NCBI GenBank assembly: GCA_019636795.1
Contig: JAHBWW010000002.1
Coordinates: 1 to 64,000, forward strand
From: Phycisphaeraceae bacterium
GTDB lineage: Bacteria > Planctomycetota > Phycisphaerae > Phycisphaerales > UBA1924
Direction: 5' to 3'
DNA length: 64,000 bases
Shown: piece by piece, positions 17,938-26,032 of the stretch
How the letters are laid out: each line of letters begins with the position of its first letter
Position numbering within the stretch: the first letter of the stretch is position 1
The notes under the pieces: generated by a model
The model's database searches: none
What the model was told of the DNA's origin: nothing
The model's input: only the letters and a program-made list of their open reading frames with translations
Position numbers and translations under genes: made by a program

Positions 17938-18927
17938 TCAATTCCGGAGGTTGAGTTCAAGTTGAAAATCCTTCTCAGACCACAGGGCCGATAGCGTGCT
18001 CCTGACCTGATCCCCGGTGCCAACAGACTCGAACAGATCCGCAGGCTTGACATTGGACACATGCCCATCGAGGAAGGCGATCTGCGCGCTGCCGCTGACT
18101 GCCTTGGTCTCGGCATTTCTGCGGGGGTGACGATAGTACGGAATGTATGACTTGGGGAGGACCTGCGTGTCGGTTCCCAACTCTGGCGCCGATGGCGAGC
18201 TGCGCCAGTTCCCGAACCAGACATCACTGTTGACGCCAAGCCCGCCGCCGAATCGACGCCCGGGCATGAACTGACCGCCGACACTTGCCGATGTGAACCA
18301 TGTCGTATCCCCAACGTCAGAAGGAGTCTGGGATCGCCAATTGGCCCAAGCTTCAGTGAACAGGATGGTCTGGCCAGCAAGATTGCCCGAGTCGTCGAAT
18401 GCGTTTCCCATCTGGAAAGTAGGTACACCAGGCCTCTGCCCGGGCTTCACCGGTCGGATGGTTCCCGTCTGGAAGTTGGGAATGAACTCGCCTGCTGAAG
18501 CAGCCCAGTAGTTCATGGCGTACGAACGAGCACCGTCCGGGTGGTTGGGACAACTGAAGACCCCGCCGCCGACGGTCGGGTTCTCGATGTTGTCGAACGT
18601 GACATTGCGAAAATCGGTCTGAGGCAGATAGCGCCCGATGCGGTTGACATCGTGCCACACCATGTTGCGTTTACCATTCTCGGGATCGATTACCTGAGGC
18701 CCACCGATCACGGGGGGAAACCGGCCATTGAAATCGGCTGCGTAGACCATCGTTGCGGTGGCAATCTGCCGGATGTTTGTCTGGCAAACCAGCCCGCGGG
18801 CGGTGTCGCGGGCGCGGCCGAGAGCCGGGAGCAGGATCCCGATCAGCAACGCAATGATCGCAATCACAACGAGCAGCTCGATAAGCGTGAACGCTGGGCA
18901 TCGGGCCGAGTTGCTTCTGGTCAGCAT
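17938..18927 (-). CDS. DUF1559/H-X9-DG family type II pseudopilin-like protein
   Basis: 329 aa from ATG 18927, chosen because GGGAG lies nine bases upstream and the prepilin signal follows. The signal is short and basic, with cleavage expected before F13 in '[25 protein letters not shown]'; the +5 glutamate is present and the -1 residue is Ala rather than Gly. The body carries 'GHV' in '[11 protein letters not shown]', the H-X9-DG-type end of this family, which is greatly expanded in planctomycetes. These proteins are thought to build or decorate type II secretion-like fibres. Its co-transcription with lacI suggests that it helps handle the glucan at the surface. Confidence 0.85.
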   Translation of the reverse strand: MLTRSNSARCPAFTLIELLVVIAIIALLIGILLPALGRARDTARGLVCQTNIRQIATATMVYAADFNGRFPPVIGGPQVIDPENGKRNMVWHDVNRIGRYLPQTDFRNVTFDNIENPTVGGGVFSCPNHPDGARSYAMNYWAASAGEFIPNFQTGTIRPVKPGQRPGVPTFQMGNAFDDSGNLAGQTILFTEAWANWRSQTPSDVGDTTWFTSASVGGQFMPGRRFGGGLGVNSDVWFGNWRSSPSAPELGTDTQVLPKSYIPYYRHPRRNAETKAVSGSAQIAFLDGHVSNVKPADLFESVGTGDQVRSTLSALWSEKDFQLELNLRN

Positions 18928-19055
18928 ATCAGGGGACTCCCTCGATGACCTGGAGTTCTGTCCATTCTCTCGTACTCTCGTGATCGACGAAGACGCTCGC
19001 CGAACCCGCAATCCGAACTGAACCCTATCACGTCGGCCACGGAGTGGGCCGGAAC

Positions 19056-19098
19056 GAAACAGTTACATCAGTGTGCTCGAAGTTGCCCACGGTGTCAA
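19056..19098 (-). promoter_or_regulatory. Promoter with overlapping LacI-type operator for the pseudopilin-lacI operon
   Basis: On the minus strand TTGACA (19098-19093), a 17-bp spacer and a weak -10 CACACT (19075-19070) are followed directly by GATGTAACTGTTTC (19069-19056). The order -35, -10, operator is the same as at 11982-12023. Confidence 0.7.
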
Positions 19099-19248
19099 CC
19101 CGAATTCGAGTCTGTTGAGAAAATTGTGTAAAAATCACATCAATGCACGCTTGAACCGCCATGATTTGCCCATTTGTTCATAGTCTGCTTGTACGTCAGA
19201 TCACTCTCTCAGGCTCTTGGATTGTACATTTGGCCCCACCGAGCACAG

Positions 19249-19260
19249 AAACAGTTACAC
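19249..19260 (+). promoter_or_regulatory. LacI-type operator before the lipoprotein glycosidase
   Basis: GAAACAGTTACA is the reverse complement of the core at 19056-19069 and lies nine bases before the ATG at 19269. A clear -35/-10 pair for this gene was not found, so the operator is better supported than the promoter. Confidence 0.65.
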
Positions 19261-19268
19261 TCTGAGCC

Positions 19269-20573
19269 ATGAAAAGCCCCCTGTTCGCTTTGATTCTGAT
19301 TTTCCTCGTGTCTGGATGCCATCGAGCGGCAGTTTCCCAGCCTCATCGCGATTGGTCCAGAACCGGTCCGCCGTCCATGGTCGAGGTTCGTTCGACCTCA
19401 GGGGGCTACGAACTGCTTCGCAATGGACAGCCATTTTTTGTTCGCGGGGTGGGTGGAACCGTGCATCTTGATCGCCTGGCCGCAATGGGTGCCAACACCA
19501 TCCGAACTTGGGATGCTGAGGGCATCGATGACCTGCTCGAAGATGCACACGCGCACGGGCTGGCGGTGTGCGTCGGTATCTGGCTGATGCACGAGCGACA
19601 CGGGCACGACTACAACGATCCTCGCGAGAAGCAGAAGCAACTCGACAAGGTCGAGCGCATCGTGAAGCGATATCAGTCGCATCCGGCTGTGCTTGCGTGG
19701 GGTGTAGGCAATGAAGTCGAATTGGGAGGAGATTTCGATCTCGCGCTGAGGTCGATCGAAGAGGCAGCCTCGGTGATCAAAAGCCTCGACCCTCGCCACC
19801 CGACCGTGGCCATCATCGCGGAGATCGGTGAAGACAAGGCCCGTCGAATCGCGCACGAGTGCCCAAGCATCGACATCATCGGCATCAACGCATACGGCGG
19901 AGCGGCGACGGTGCCCGAGCGTTTGCTCGCACAAGGGTACGCCGGCCCATATCTGATCACGGAGTTCGGACCACTCGGGCCTTGGGAAAGCCCGCTCACC
20001 GACTGGGGCGCGCCGATCGAGCAAGCGAGCCATCAGAAAGCGCAGTTCTATTCCAATAGTTATCGGCGCGGCGTCGAGGCTGAGCGATTGGGTCGTTGCC
20101 TCGGTTCATTCGCGTTTCTCTGGGGAAACAAGCAGGAAACAACCTCGACGTGGTTTGGGCTGCTGCTGCCCACCGGCGAGACGACTGAAGCAGTGGACTA
20201 TCTCAGCCGATTCTGGACCGGTCTCCAGCCCAGCGCCAACGCCCCGCGCGTGTCGGCCATTCGGCTTGATGGCCGTGAGCCGGATTCGATCAAGCCCGGC
20301 GAAAGGTTTGGGGCGACTGTCAGTGTCTATGACCCTGACTCGGATGCGCTCGAGTATGAATGGCATGTGGTTCGAGAGTCGAGCGATCGTCGCACTGGAG
20401 GTGATGCTGAGCGTGCGCCCGAAGCGGTCGCCAACTGCGTCATCGCCGTTCAAGGGCCGAGGGTGATGATCGAAGCGCCGACGAAGCCGGGCGCGTACCG
20501 CCTGTTTGTCTTCGTCCGCGATGGGACAGGCCGAGCGGGAACCGCCAATCTGCCTTTCCTGGTCACTGAGTGA
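19269..20573 (+). CDS. Lipoprotein glycoside hydrolase of the GH2/GH5 (clan A) TIM-barrel type
   Basis: 434 aa. A lipobox LVSGC places the lipidated cysteine at residue 17, so the enzyme should be membrane-anchored outside the cytoplasm. Residues 45-310 form a TIM barrel: 'FFVRGVGGTVHLDRLAAMGANTIRTW', acid/base Glu149 in 'VGNEVEL' and nucleophile Glu232 in 'LITEFGPLG', matching GH clan A. Residues 325-434 look like an Ig- or FN3-like beta-domain. Exact family and bond specificity cannot be fixed; beta-1,3-glucan is suggested by the converging GH16 gene. The operator at 19249 puts it under LacI control. Confidence 0.75.
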   Translation: MKSPLFALILIFLVSGCHRAAVSQPHRDWSRTGPPSMVEVRSTSGGYELLRNGQPFFVRGVGGTVHLDRLAAMGANTIRTWDAEGIDDLLEDAHAHGLAVCVGIWLMHERHGHDYNDPREKQKQLDKVERIVKRYQSHPAVLAWGVGNEVELGGDFDLALRSIEEAASVIKSLDPRHPTVAIIAEIGEDKARRIAHECPSIDIIGINAYGGAATVPERLLAQGYAGPYLITEFGPLGPWESPLTDWGAPIEQASHQKAQFYSNSYRRGVEAERLGRCLGSFAFLWGNKQETTSTWFGLLLPTGETTEAVDYLSRFWTGLQPSANAPRVSAIRLDGREPDSIKPGERFGATVSVYDPDSDALEYEWHVVRESSDRRTGGDAERAPEAVANCVIAVQGPRVMIEAPTKPGAYRLFVFVRDGTGRAGTANLPFLVTE

Positions 20574-20580
20574 TGGTCCG

Positions 20581-22041
20581 TCAGGGACATCCTGCGCTGA
20601 ATGCACTGAGGAAGGCAGCAATATCGAAGAAATCGAACTGCCCGACAGGTTCGGCAAAGTCCGCTGCGGGATCCTGGCTGCTGAAGAGCGCGAGATATCG
20701 AGAGACATCGAAGAAGTTCAGTTCGCCGTACGGCTCGGCCAGATCGGCAGGTGAGCAAGGCACCGACAAGCCGGTGAAGCGGAACCAGTTGACATTGAAC
20801 CCGTTGGGCGAGTCGATTCGGGCGAAGCGGATGGTCTGGATGCCTTGGCTGAGCATGATCTGGCTGGAGACGGTTGCCCAGTTTTGCCAGCCACCGGTAT
20901 TGGGCACAGCAATGGGGCCAGTGCTATCGACAGCATCGATCTCAAAGCGGAACGATCCGCCCGCGTGCAGCGAAGCAACGCGGGCTTCGAGTAGATAAGT
21001 GCCCGAAGCGGCGACATTCACGGTATACTCGATCCATTCTCCGTTCTCGATCCAACCGATGTTGTATCCGCCTTCTGAACAGGCCTGAATATCGACATCA
21101 TCATCGCGGAACGCGCCGCCGGTGTTGCCTGCATTGACATCGTGGTACGCTTCGCCCGGGTACCCCTCGTCGTAGTGTTCCGCTTCGATCAACCCCGGGA
21201 TGACCCGGGCTTGACCTTCGAATGGGCGCTGCTCGCGGCGATACACTCGCACATAATCAACCTCGAGTGTCTGCGGAAACTGCGACGAAGCATTCGGGTC
21301 ACCGGGCCAGTTGCCTCCGACAGCAACATTGAGCAGGAAGTGAAACGGGTGGTCGAATGGCGCGCGCGGGTTCGAGCCACCAAGTGCTGAAAACCACTGC
21401 GAAGAGTTGACAGAGTGGAACAACTGCCCGTCGAGATACCATCGGATCTGATTCGGTTCCCACTCGATGGCGTAGTCGTGAAAGCCCTGCGCGTAGTTGA
21501 TGCCTGTGTTGATTGAGCCGCCATTGGATGCGTTGTTGGGGTAGTTATTGCCGAAGTGGATGGTGCCGTGGATGCGGTCGGCCTGATTGATCGATTCCAT
21601 GATGTCGATTTCGCCGGACGAGGCCCATCCGCCATAGGGCGAGTTGGTGGGCAGCATCCAGAACGCGGGCCAGATGCCGGTGGTTCCGGGCAGTTTCATG
21701 CGAGCCTCGACGCGACCCCATTTGAAATCGACTTTGCCTTGTGTGCGGATGCGCGCCGATGTGTACTGTCGACCACCGAAGTTCTGCTGACGTGCGGTGA
21801 TCTTGAGGGTGCCACCCGAGACCGAGATGTTGTCCGCGAAGTTGGTGTAGTACTGAAGTTCGTTATTGCCCCAGCCGGCGGGCAGGCCGTACGCGGTCCC
21901 CGTTCCGGTTTGGTATTCCCAGTTATTGAGATTCAGAGCGGAGCCTTCAAACTCTTCTGCCCAGTACAGAGTCCATTGCGCGCTGGCAGCGGTCCCCAGA
22001 GACAGAATCAGGCCAAGGGTATTCCAGTTTGTTCGATCCAT
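20581..22041 (-). CDS. Secreted GH16 endo-beta-1,3-glucanase (laminarinase-like) with CBM6
   Basis: 486 aa. Residues 1-22 are a signal peptide. Residues 23-270 are a GH16 beta-jelly roll with the catalytic signature GEIDIMES: nucleophile Glu144, Asp146 and acid/base Glu149. The opening 'WAEEFEGSALNLNNWEY' fits bacterial laminarinases and lichenases. Residues 285-415 look like a CBM6 ('VIPGLIEAEHYDEGYPGEAYHDV', 'GWIENGEWIEYTVNV'), known to bind beta-glucans. The tail (420-486) has two degenerate dockerin-like segments with 'FFDVSRYLALFS' and 'FFDIAAFLSAFSAGCP'. It starts glucan depolymerisation outside the cell. Its stop lies seven bases from that of the converging glycosidase, with no terminator between them. 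Confidence 0.93.
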   Translation of the reverse strand: MDRTNWNTLGLILSLGTAASAQWTLYWAEEFEGSALNLNNWEYQTGTGTAYGLPAGWGNNELQYYTNFADNISVSGGTLKITARQQNFGGRQYTSARIRTQGKVDFKWGRVEARMKLPGTTGIWPAFWMLPTNSPYGGWASSGEIDIMESINQADRIHGTIHFGNNYPNNASNGGSINTGINYAQGFHDYAIEWEPNQIRWYLDGQLFHSVNSSQWFSALGGSNPRAPFDHPFHFLLNVAVGGNWPGDPNASSQFPQTLEVDYVRVYRREQRPFEGQARVIPGLIEAEHYDEGYPGEAYHDVNAGNTGGAFRDDDVDIQACSEGGYNIGWIENGEWIEYTVNVAASGTYLLEARVASLHAGGSFRFEIDAVDSTGPIAVPNTGGWQNWATVSSQIMLSQGIQTIRFARIDSPNGFNVNWFRFTGLSVPCSPADLAEPYGELNFFDVSRYLALFSSQDPAADFAEPVGQFDFFDIAAFLSAFSAGCP

Positions 22042-22494
22042 GAGAACTCCGGGAGGGCTGGCGCAAGTCGCGCGGTTCGCGGCACCTCAGGATTAGAGCA
22101 GATCCGGGAAGCGAATGCAAACGTAACTGCTTCATTTGAACCGAACACAATGCGTATATACCACAAAGGCAGCGTGCGGCACTGGTGGGTTGATCGCGAC
22201 AGAGGGTGAAAATGGGCACAAGGGCTCGTCCCGGATCATGCCTGAGCAAATTCGTGGCGGTGAATCGCGTTGGCATTGGATCGCTGACCTTGGAGTGCAA
22301 AAGACTTCTCTAAGGCTTTGGAAGAACAGGCTGATCCAAAGCCGAGCCGAGAAGGCGGAGCATCATGGAAGGGAAAAGTCAGCGCAACTCAAACGCACGG
22401 AACCGCACAGTACGCGAGTTTCGACAGTTAGGATTGTGAGTTGCATGGGATTCGCAACCGTATTCGAGCGACCGCGAAGTGGTGCGACGAGACT
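22042..22494. other. Intergenic region between GH16 gene and island left end
   Basis: No gene is supported in these 453 bases. The part nearest GH16 must hold its promoter and contains the operator-like site at 22122. The remainder is chromosomal DNA that, before integration, lay just beyond the 3' end of tRNA-Phe. Confidence 0.6.
22122..22133 (-). promoter_or_regulatory. Degenerate LacI-type operator upstream of GH16
   Basis: The minus strand reads GAAGCAGTTACG, differing by one half-site base from GAAACAGTTAC. It lies about 80 bp upstream of the GH16 start and would place the laminarinase in the same regulon. Confidence 0.5.
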
Positions 22495-22518
22495 TAATGG
22501 GCAGAGCCGGACTTGAAC
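22495..22518 (-). repeat. Left attachment site (24-bp tRNA-Phe 3' fragment)
   Basis: The 24 bases starting TAATGGGCAGAGCCGG are identical to 54945-54968. They comprise the 3' strand of the acceptor stem, the T arm 3' half and four flanking bases of tRNA-Phe. The rest of a tRNA is absent here, so this is a fragment left by site-specific integration. Confidence 0.92.
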
Positions 22519-22739
22519 ATCCCCAAGAAAACCCGGCAATTCCGCGCGTTTCCGATTCAGGCGGCATCAAATCCGGCAACATTCCCCCCAATACCGCTCA
22601 AACTCCAAATATTGCAACGCCAACGATGATTAAAGATGATGACTTGAGGCGGATCATCGCAGCGTGGGCAACGCTTCCAGAGGCTGTGCGGGCTGGGATG
22701 GTGGCTATGGTGGCGAGTGTGGGGAGAGGTGGAGCCTGA
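22519..22739 (+). other. Detached integrase C-terminal tail at the island left end
   Basis: The frame entering from the att site (MGRAGLE..) stays open to a TGA at 22739. It ends in 'DDDLRRIIAAWATLPEAVRAGMVAMVASVGRGGA', an amphipathic helical tail resembling, from memory, the C-termini of planctomycete tyrosine integrases. The integrase at 53699 reads through the other att copy in the same frame (LMGRAGLE). Joining the ends in a circle would therefore append this tail in place of the tRNA-encoded ending. It has no promoter or start of its own. An alternative is a remnant of an older integrase. Confidence 0.6.
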
Positions 22740-22822
22740 GCTGCTAGGGTTTATCAGACCATTTCGTTCAAAATCAAAGCAAGCCATGGGCTTCATGGCC
22801 AGAGATCCAAGAAGTCTCTAGT

Positions 22823-22880
22823 ATTGTCCCAAAATGGCCGATTGTCTGGAATAGGATAATAGGCTATAGTGGGACAATCG
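22823..22880 (+). promoter_or_regulatory. Promoter with flanking inverted repeats before the AbiEi-like gene
   Basis: TTGTCT (22842-22847), a 17-bp spacer and TATAGT (22865-22870) form a good promoter 12 bases before the ATG, so the leader is very short. ATTGTCCCA at 22823 and TGGGACAAT at 22870 are perfect inverted arms bracketing it, and CGATTGTC at 22839 pairs with GACAATCG at 22873. AbiE antitoxins are known to repress their own promoter through inverted repeats, so these are likely the operators. Confidence 0.6.
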
Positions 22881-22882
22881 CC

Positions 22883-23980
22883 ATGGTACGAACCAACTCA
22901 AAACCGCTCTCAGAAACAGACATGCTTGCCCGCCTAAAGGACGGTGAAGCTTCCGTTCCGCCGCTGCTTATCCGCTGGACGGCTGGCACGGGTCCGCGCG
23001 GTGGGGAGGCGGACGTCACAGCGGAAGTGCGGTGGGAGGGGCGGGAGTTTCGTTTCGTGGCCGAACTCAAAGGCCGGAGCACTCCGAGGACTTTCGTGAA
23101 CGCGGTGGCACAATCGCGCGAGTATGCCGCCAGAGCCGGACGCTATCCCATGATTGTCCTGCCATATCTCGCCCCTGAGCGATTGGATGAGCTGGCCGGG
23201 CTTGGTGTGAGCGGAATCGACCTGTGTGGCAACGGGATTGTCACGGTGCCGGGGGAACTCTTCGTTCTGCGGTCCGGATCGCCGAATAAGTATCGTGAGT
23301 CCTATCCCATCCGTGCGGTTTATCGCGGGGCGACTTCTCTAGTCGCAAGAGCCCTACTGCTACGCCCTGTTTCTGAATCACTGAGTGACCTTGATGGGTT
23401 TATCCGTTCAAGGGGAGGGGCGATCACGCTTACCACGATCTCCAAAGCACTGCGACGCATGGAGGACGATGTACTGATCGAGCGCAAAGGTGGATGGGCA
23501 CGGCTGCTCCAGCCCGAGGGCCTGCTCGACAAGCTGGTCGCTTCGTACGAGGCGCCCAAACTCCGAAAGACGTTCATCGGATCGACCACCCTTGATCGCG
23601 CAGCGCTGGGCGACAAACTGTCGCAACTCGAAAGCCGCGCCGTATTCACGGGACAGTCATCCACTGAGCGATACGCGGTCATGGGACGCGAAGACCGGCT
23701 CCGTGTTTACTGTGAGTCTACATCGGAACTGGTGGAGATGCTCGGAGCGGATGCAAAACCGGGTGAGCGCTTTGCGAACCTAGAGCTATACGAGACCGTT
23801 GAACCCACGGTGTACTTCGATGCGCGTCTGGACGGCAGAACGCCATTCGCCTCACCGATCCAGGCGTACATTGAGCTTGCGACCGGGGACAAACGGGAGC
23901 AAGATGTATCCAAGCAGATCCGTTCGCTCATCCTCCGCGAAGCGGGTCAGATAGAAGGGGGATCAGATGGAGACGAATGA
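22883..23980 (+). CDS. AbiEi-type antitoxin-like protein (large form)
   Basis: 365 aa. The N-terminal half has a restriction-endonuclease-like core ('EFRFVAELKGRSTPRTFVNAVAQ', 'GRYPMIVLPYLAPERLDELAGLGVSGIDLCGNGIV'). The middle (about 155-215) is a winged-helix region with 'TLTTISKALRRMEDDVLIERKGGWARLLQPEGLLDKLV'. This layout matches the long proteins annotated as type IV toxin-antitoxin AbiEi-family antitoxins. It overlaps by 14 bases the next frame, which starts like a nucleotidyltransferase toxin but is broken. So this may be an orphan antitoxin or DNA-binding regulator. It is the first cargo gene from the left end. Confidence 0.65.
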   Translation: MVRTNSKPLSETDMLARLKDGEASVPPLLIRWTAGTGPRGGEADVTAEVRWEGREFRFVAELKGRSTPRTFVNAVAQSREYAARAGRYPMIVLPYLAPERLDELAGLGVSGIDLCGNGIVTVPGELFVLRSGSPNKYRESYPIRAVYRGATSLVARALLLRPVSESLSDLDGFIRSRGGAITLTTISKALRRMEDDVLIERKGGWARLLQPEGLLDKLVASYEAPKLRKTFIGSTTLDRAALGDKLSQLESRAVFTGQSSTERYAVMGREDRLRVYCESTSELVEMLGADAKPGERFANLELYETVEPTVYFDARLDGRTPFASPIQAYIELATGDKREQDVSKQIRSLILREAGQIEGGSDGDE

Positions 23981-24164
23981 CCCGCTCCGGGCAAGCCTGC
24001 TCGACCTTTCCTCGCTTCTGGGTGACAATATCCCGCTAATCATCGGAGGCGGCTACGGGCTATATCTGAAGCAGAACACGCTGCTTCGGGAGAGGACACG
24101 CACGCGATTTGCCGCCAACCTTCTGCCTGACAGCCCGCTTCGTAGAGCTGGTCCCGCGTCATGA
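23967..24164 (+). pseudogene. Truncated AbiEii-like nucleotidyltransferase toxin
   Basis: Only 65 codons remain. The start, 'LSSLLGDNIPLIIGGGYGLYLKQ', matches the opening of nucleotidyltransferase-fold toxins that follow the upstream antitoxin type, but the frame then changes character and stops before the GS..DxD catalytic region. The downstream sequence to about 24250 instead has a plausible minus-strand coding fragment (read from about 24306 down to 24040), as if a recombination joined two gene ends near 24100. The toxin should therefore be dead. Confidence 0.6.
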
Positions 24165-24256
24165 TTTCGAGGGTTTCCATGCCGGTATTGTCGCCGAGCT
24201 CACGGACGATCTCATCGTATTCGGTCTGTGGACGGGTCGGTGACTGCGGTGGAGAC

Positions 24257-24364
24257 TGATTGAAAGCAGTCGCTATTTTTAGCCCATGGATGCATTCATG
24301 GCGCATAATCGAATCACTAACTGGATTTCTGATTGAAATGAGCAGACTATTTAGCCTATGGATC
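24257..24364 (+). repeat. Duplicated promoter-and-start block before abiEi
   Basis: CTGATTGAAA..GCAG..CTATTT..AGCC.ATGGAT occurs twice, at about 24257-24292 and 24329-24364, with small gaps. The second copy ends on the ATG of the abiEi gene, with TATTTA (24348-24353) only five bases before it, implying a leaderless message. The first copy opens a 16-codon peptide that stops just before the second. Confidence 0.6.
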
Positions 24365-25116
24365 GAAATCCACGACATGGCGTAATCAAGCGGCTCCAAG
24401 CCGAGATGCCCCGGGGCCGCCCTTTCGACGTGGCAAGCCTCACCACGCTCGGCGTCACCCCTCAGTTGGCGGCACGCTACGCCAAGCACGGATGGCTCGA
24501 ACGGCTCGGCCAAGGCGTGTACAGCTTCCCGGGCGACGAGTTGACCCGGGACGGTTGCGTCCTGCTCCTCCAGCAACGGGTGGAGGGGTTGCACGTTGGG
24601 GGCAAGAGCGCGCTCGCGCTGCACGCCGTCCGCCACAATCTCGCGGTGCGAGACACGCTTGTCCTTTGGGGCGACCAGCGGTTCGTGCTGCCGAAGTGGT
24701 TCACGTCCCGGTTCCCGTCCCGCTACCTCTCCGCCAAGCTGTTCGAGTGGACCGATGCAAAGCTCGCGACCGCAACGCTGTCGTCGCCGGCCGGTGCCAC
24801 CGACGGACTTCTCGCCTCGACTCCTGAGCGAGCCGCGCTGGAGATGCTCTACGAGGTGGGAACGAACCAGGGCCTGGAAGAAGCCCGCAATCTTTTCGAG
24901 GGTCTCCGCAACCTGCGCAAGGACGTGGCCGGGCGTCTGCTCGCGTCCTGCACGAGCGTGAAAGCAGTTCGACTCTTCCTGACCTGGTCACGGCAAACCA
25001 ACGTGCTGGACGTCGATACGCTGCGTGAACGCTACCGGCTGCGGGTCGGAAGTGAGAAGCGCTGGATGGCCCGCCTCAAAGATGGAACGCTCCTTACCCT
25101 GAAGCAGTATGGATAA
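24358..25116 (+). CDS. abiEi: AbiEi family antitoxin
   Basis: 252 aa. The N-terminus is a winged helix ('RPFDVASLTTLGVTPQLAARYAKHGWLERLGQGVYSFP', residues 20-60) as in AbiEi_3-type domains. The remainder is the conserved antitoxin body with 'GGKSALALHAVRHNLAV' and 'TPERAALEMLYEVG'. AbiEi neutralises the nucleotidyltransferase toxin of a type IV pair and represses the operon, giving abortive phage infection when the balance fails. It overlaps the toxin gene by 8 bases, the standard antitoxin-first order. The ATG lies five bases after a -10-like TATTTA, so translation may be leaderless. Confidence 0.85.
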   Translation: MDRNPRHGVIKRLQAEMPRGRPFDVASLTTLGVTPQLAARYAKHGWLERLGQGVYSFPGDELTRDGCVLLLQQRVEGLHVGGKSALALHAVRHNLAVRDTLVLWGDQRFVLPKWFTSRFPSRYLSAKLFEWTDAKLATATLSSPAGATDGLLASTPERAALEMLYEVGTNQGLEEARNLFEGLRNLRKDVAGRLLASCTSVKAVRLFLTWSRQTNVLDVDTLRERYRLRVGSEKRWMARLKDGTLLTLKQYG

Positions 25117-26023
25117 GTCATACGCCAACACTGTCCGACTCCTCCTCACCGTCGCTCCGGATGTCTTCCGGAACCCGGCGTTCGCCATGAAGGGCGGCAC
25201 GGCGATCAACATGTTCGTGCGGGACATGCCGCGGCTCTCGGTCGACATCGACGTCGTCTACACCCCGTGGGGCGTGCAGCGGGACTCGGCCCTTGCCGCG
25301 ATCACGGCCGAGCTCGCCGCTATCCGTACGCGGCTGGAACACATCGGTCTCAGTGTCGAGACCGTCGGGAACACCGACACCGGGGACCGGACGCTCCTGG
25401 TCACCAGCGGCGTCAGCATGGTGAAGATCGAGGTCAACGTCGTCTTCCGAGGCACCCTCCTCCCGGCGCAGAAACGCCCGTTGGTGACGAGCGCCGCGGA
25501 CATGTTCGCCGCAGAACTGGAACTGCCCGTCCTGGCCATCGACGAGCTGTACGGGAGCAAGCTGGTCGCGGCGATGGACCGGCAGCACCCACGGGACCTC
25601 TTCGACGTGTGGGAGATGGACAATGCCGGCGGACTCACCGACGAGATGGTCGAGTGCTTCGTGACGTACCTGGCCGGGCACAATCGCCCGACGCACGAAG
25701 TGCTCTTCGGGAGTCAGAAGGACATCGCACAGGTGTACCGCACCACGTTCGTCGGGATGACCACCGAGGACGTGAAGCTCGAAACACTTCTGGAGACCCG
25801 CGACCGACTGTTCAAGGATCTCCCGAAGAAGCTCAAGGCCAACCACCGGCAGCTCCTCATCGGTCTGGCTCGTGCCGAACCCGACTGGACGTTGCTCAAG
25901 TGCCCGCACGCCGCGAGTCTGCCGGCGCTCCAGTGGAAGCTGCTCAACCTGCAGAAGCTCAAGAAAGCCAATCCAGAGAAGCTTGAGGGACAGGCCAAAG
26001 CCCTTGAACAGAAGCTGGTGTGA
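25109..26023 (+). CDS. abiEii: AbiEii/AbiGii family nucleotidyltransferase toxin
   Basis: 304 aa. The nucleotidyltransferase signature is intact: 'MKGGTAINMF' near residue 28 followed by 'RLSVDIDVVY' near residue 45, giving the GG[TS]..DxD metal site. Further on are 'VKIEVNVVFRG' near 108 and 'LAIDELYGSKLVAAMDRQHPRDLFDVW' near 145, typical of the family. Such toxins add nucleotides to tRNA or otherwise block growth in a GTP-dependent way. It is co-transcribed with its antitoxin (8-base overlap), and the GHKL gene starts nine bases after it, so the three genes may be one operon. Confidence 0.88.
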   Translation: MDKSYANTVRLLLTVAPDVFRNPAFAMKGGTAINMFVRDMPRLSVDIDVVYTPWGVQRDSALAAITAELAAIRTRLEHIGLSVETVGNTDTGDRTLLVTSGVSMVKIEVNVVFRGTLLPAQKRPLVTSAADMFAAELELPVLAIDELYGSKLVAAMDRQHPRDLFDVWEMDNAGGLTDEMVECFVTYLAGHNRPTHEVLFGSQKDIAQVYRTTFVGMTTEDVKLETLLETRDRLFKDLPKKLKANHRQLLIGLARAEPDWTLLKCPHAASLPALQWKLLNLQKLKKANPEKLEGQAKALEQKLV

Positions 26024-26032
26024 GAGGAACTC

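Noticed and set aside
24040-24306. Minus-strand protein fragment containing EYDEIVRELGDNTGMETLEIMTRDQLYEAG
   Set aside because: The text looks protein-like and may be a gene remnant, but it has no ribosome site and no family I can name, and it overlaps the truncated toxin. I mention it only as a sign of recombination.
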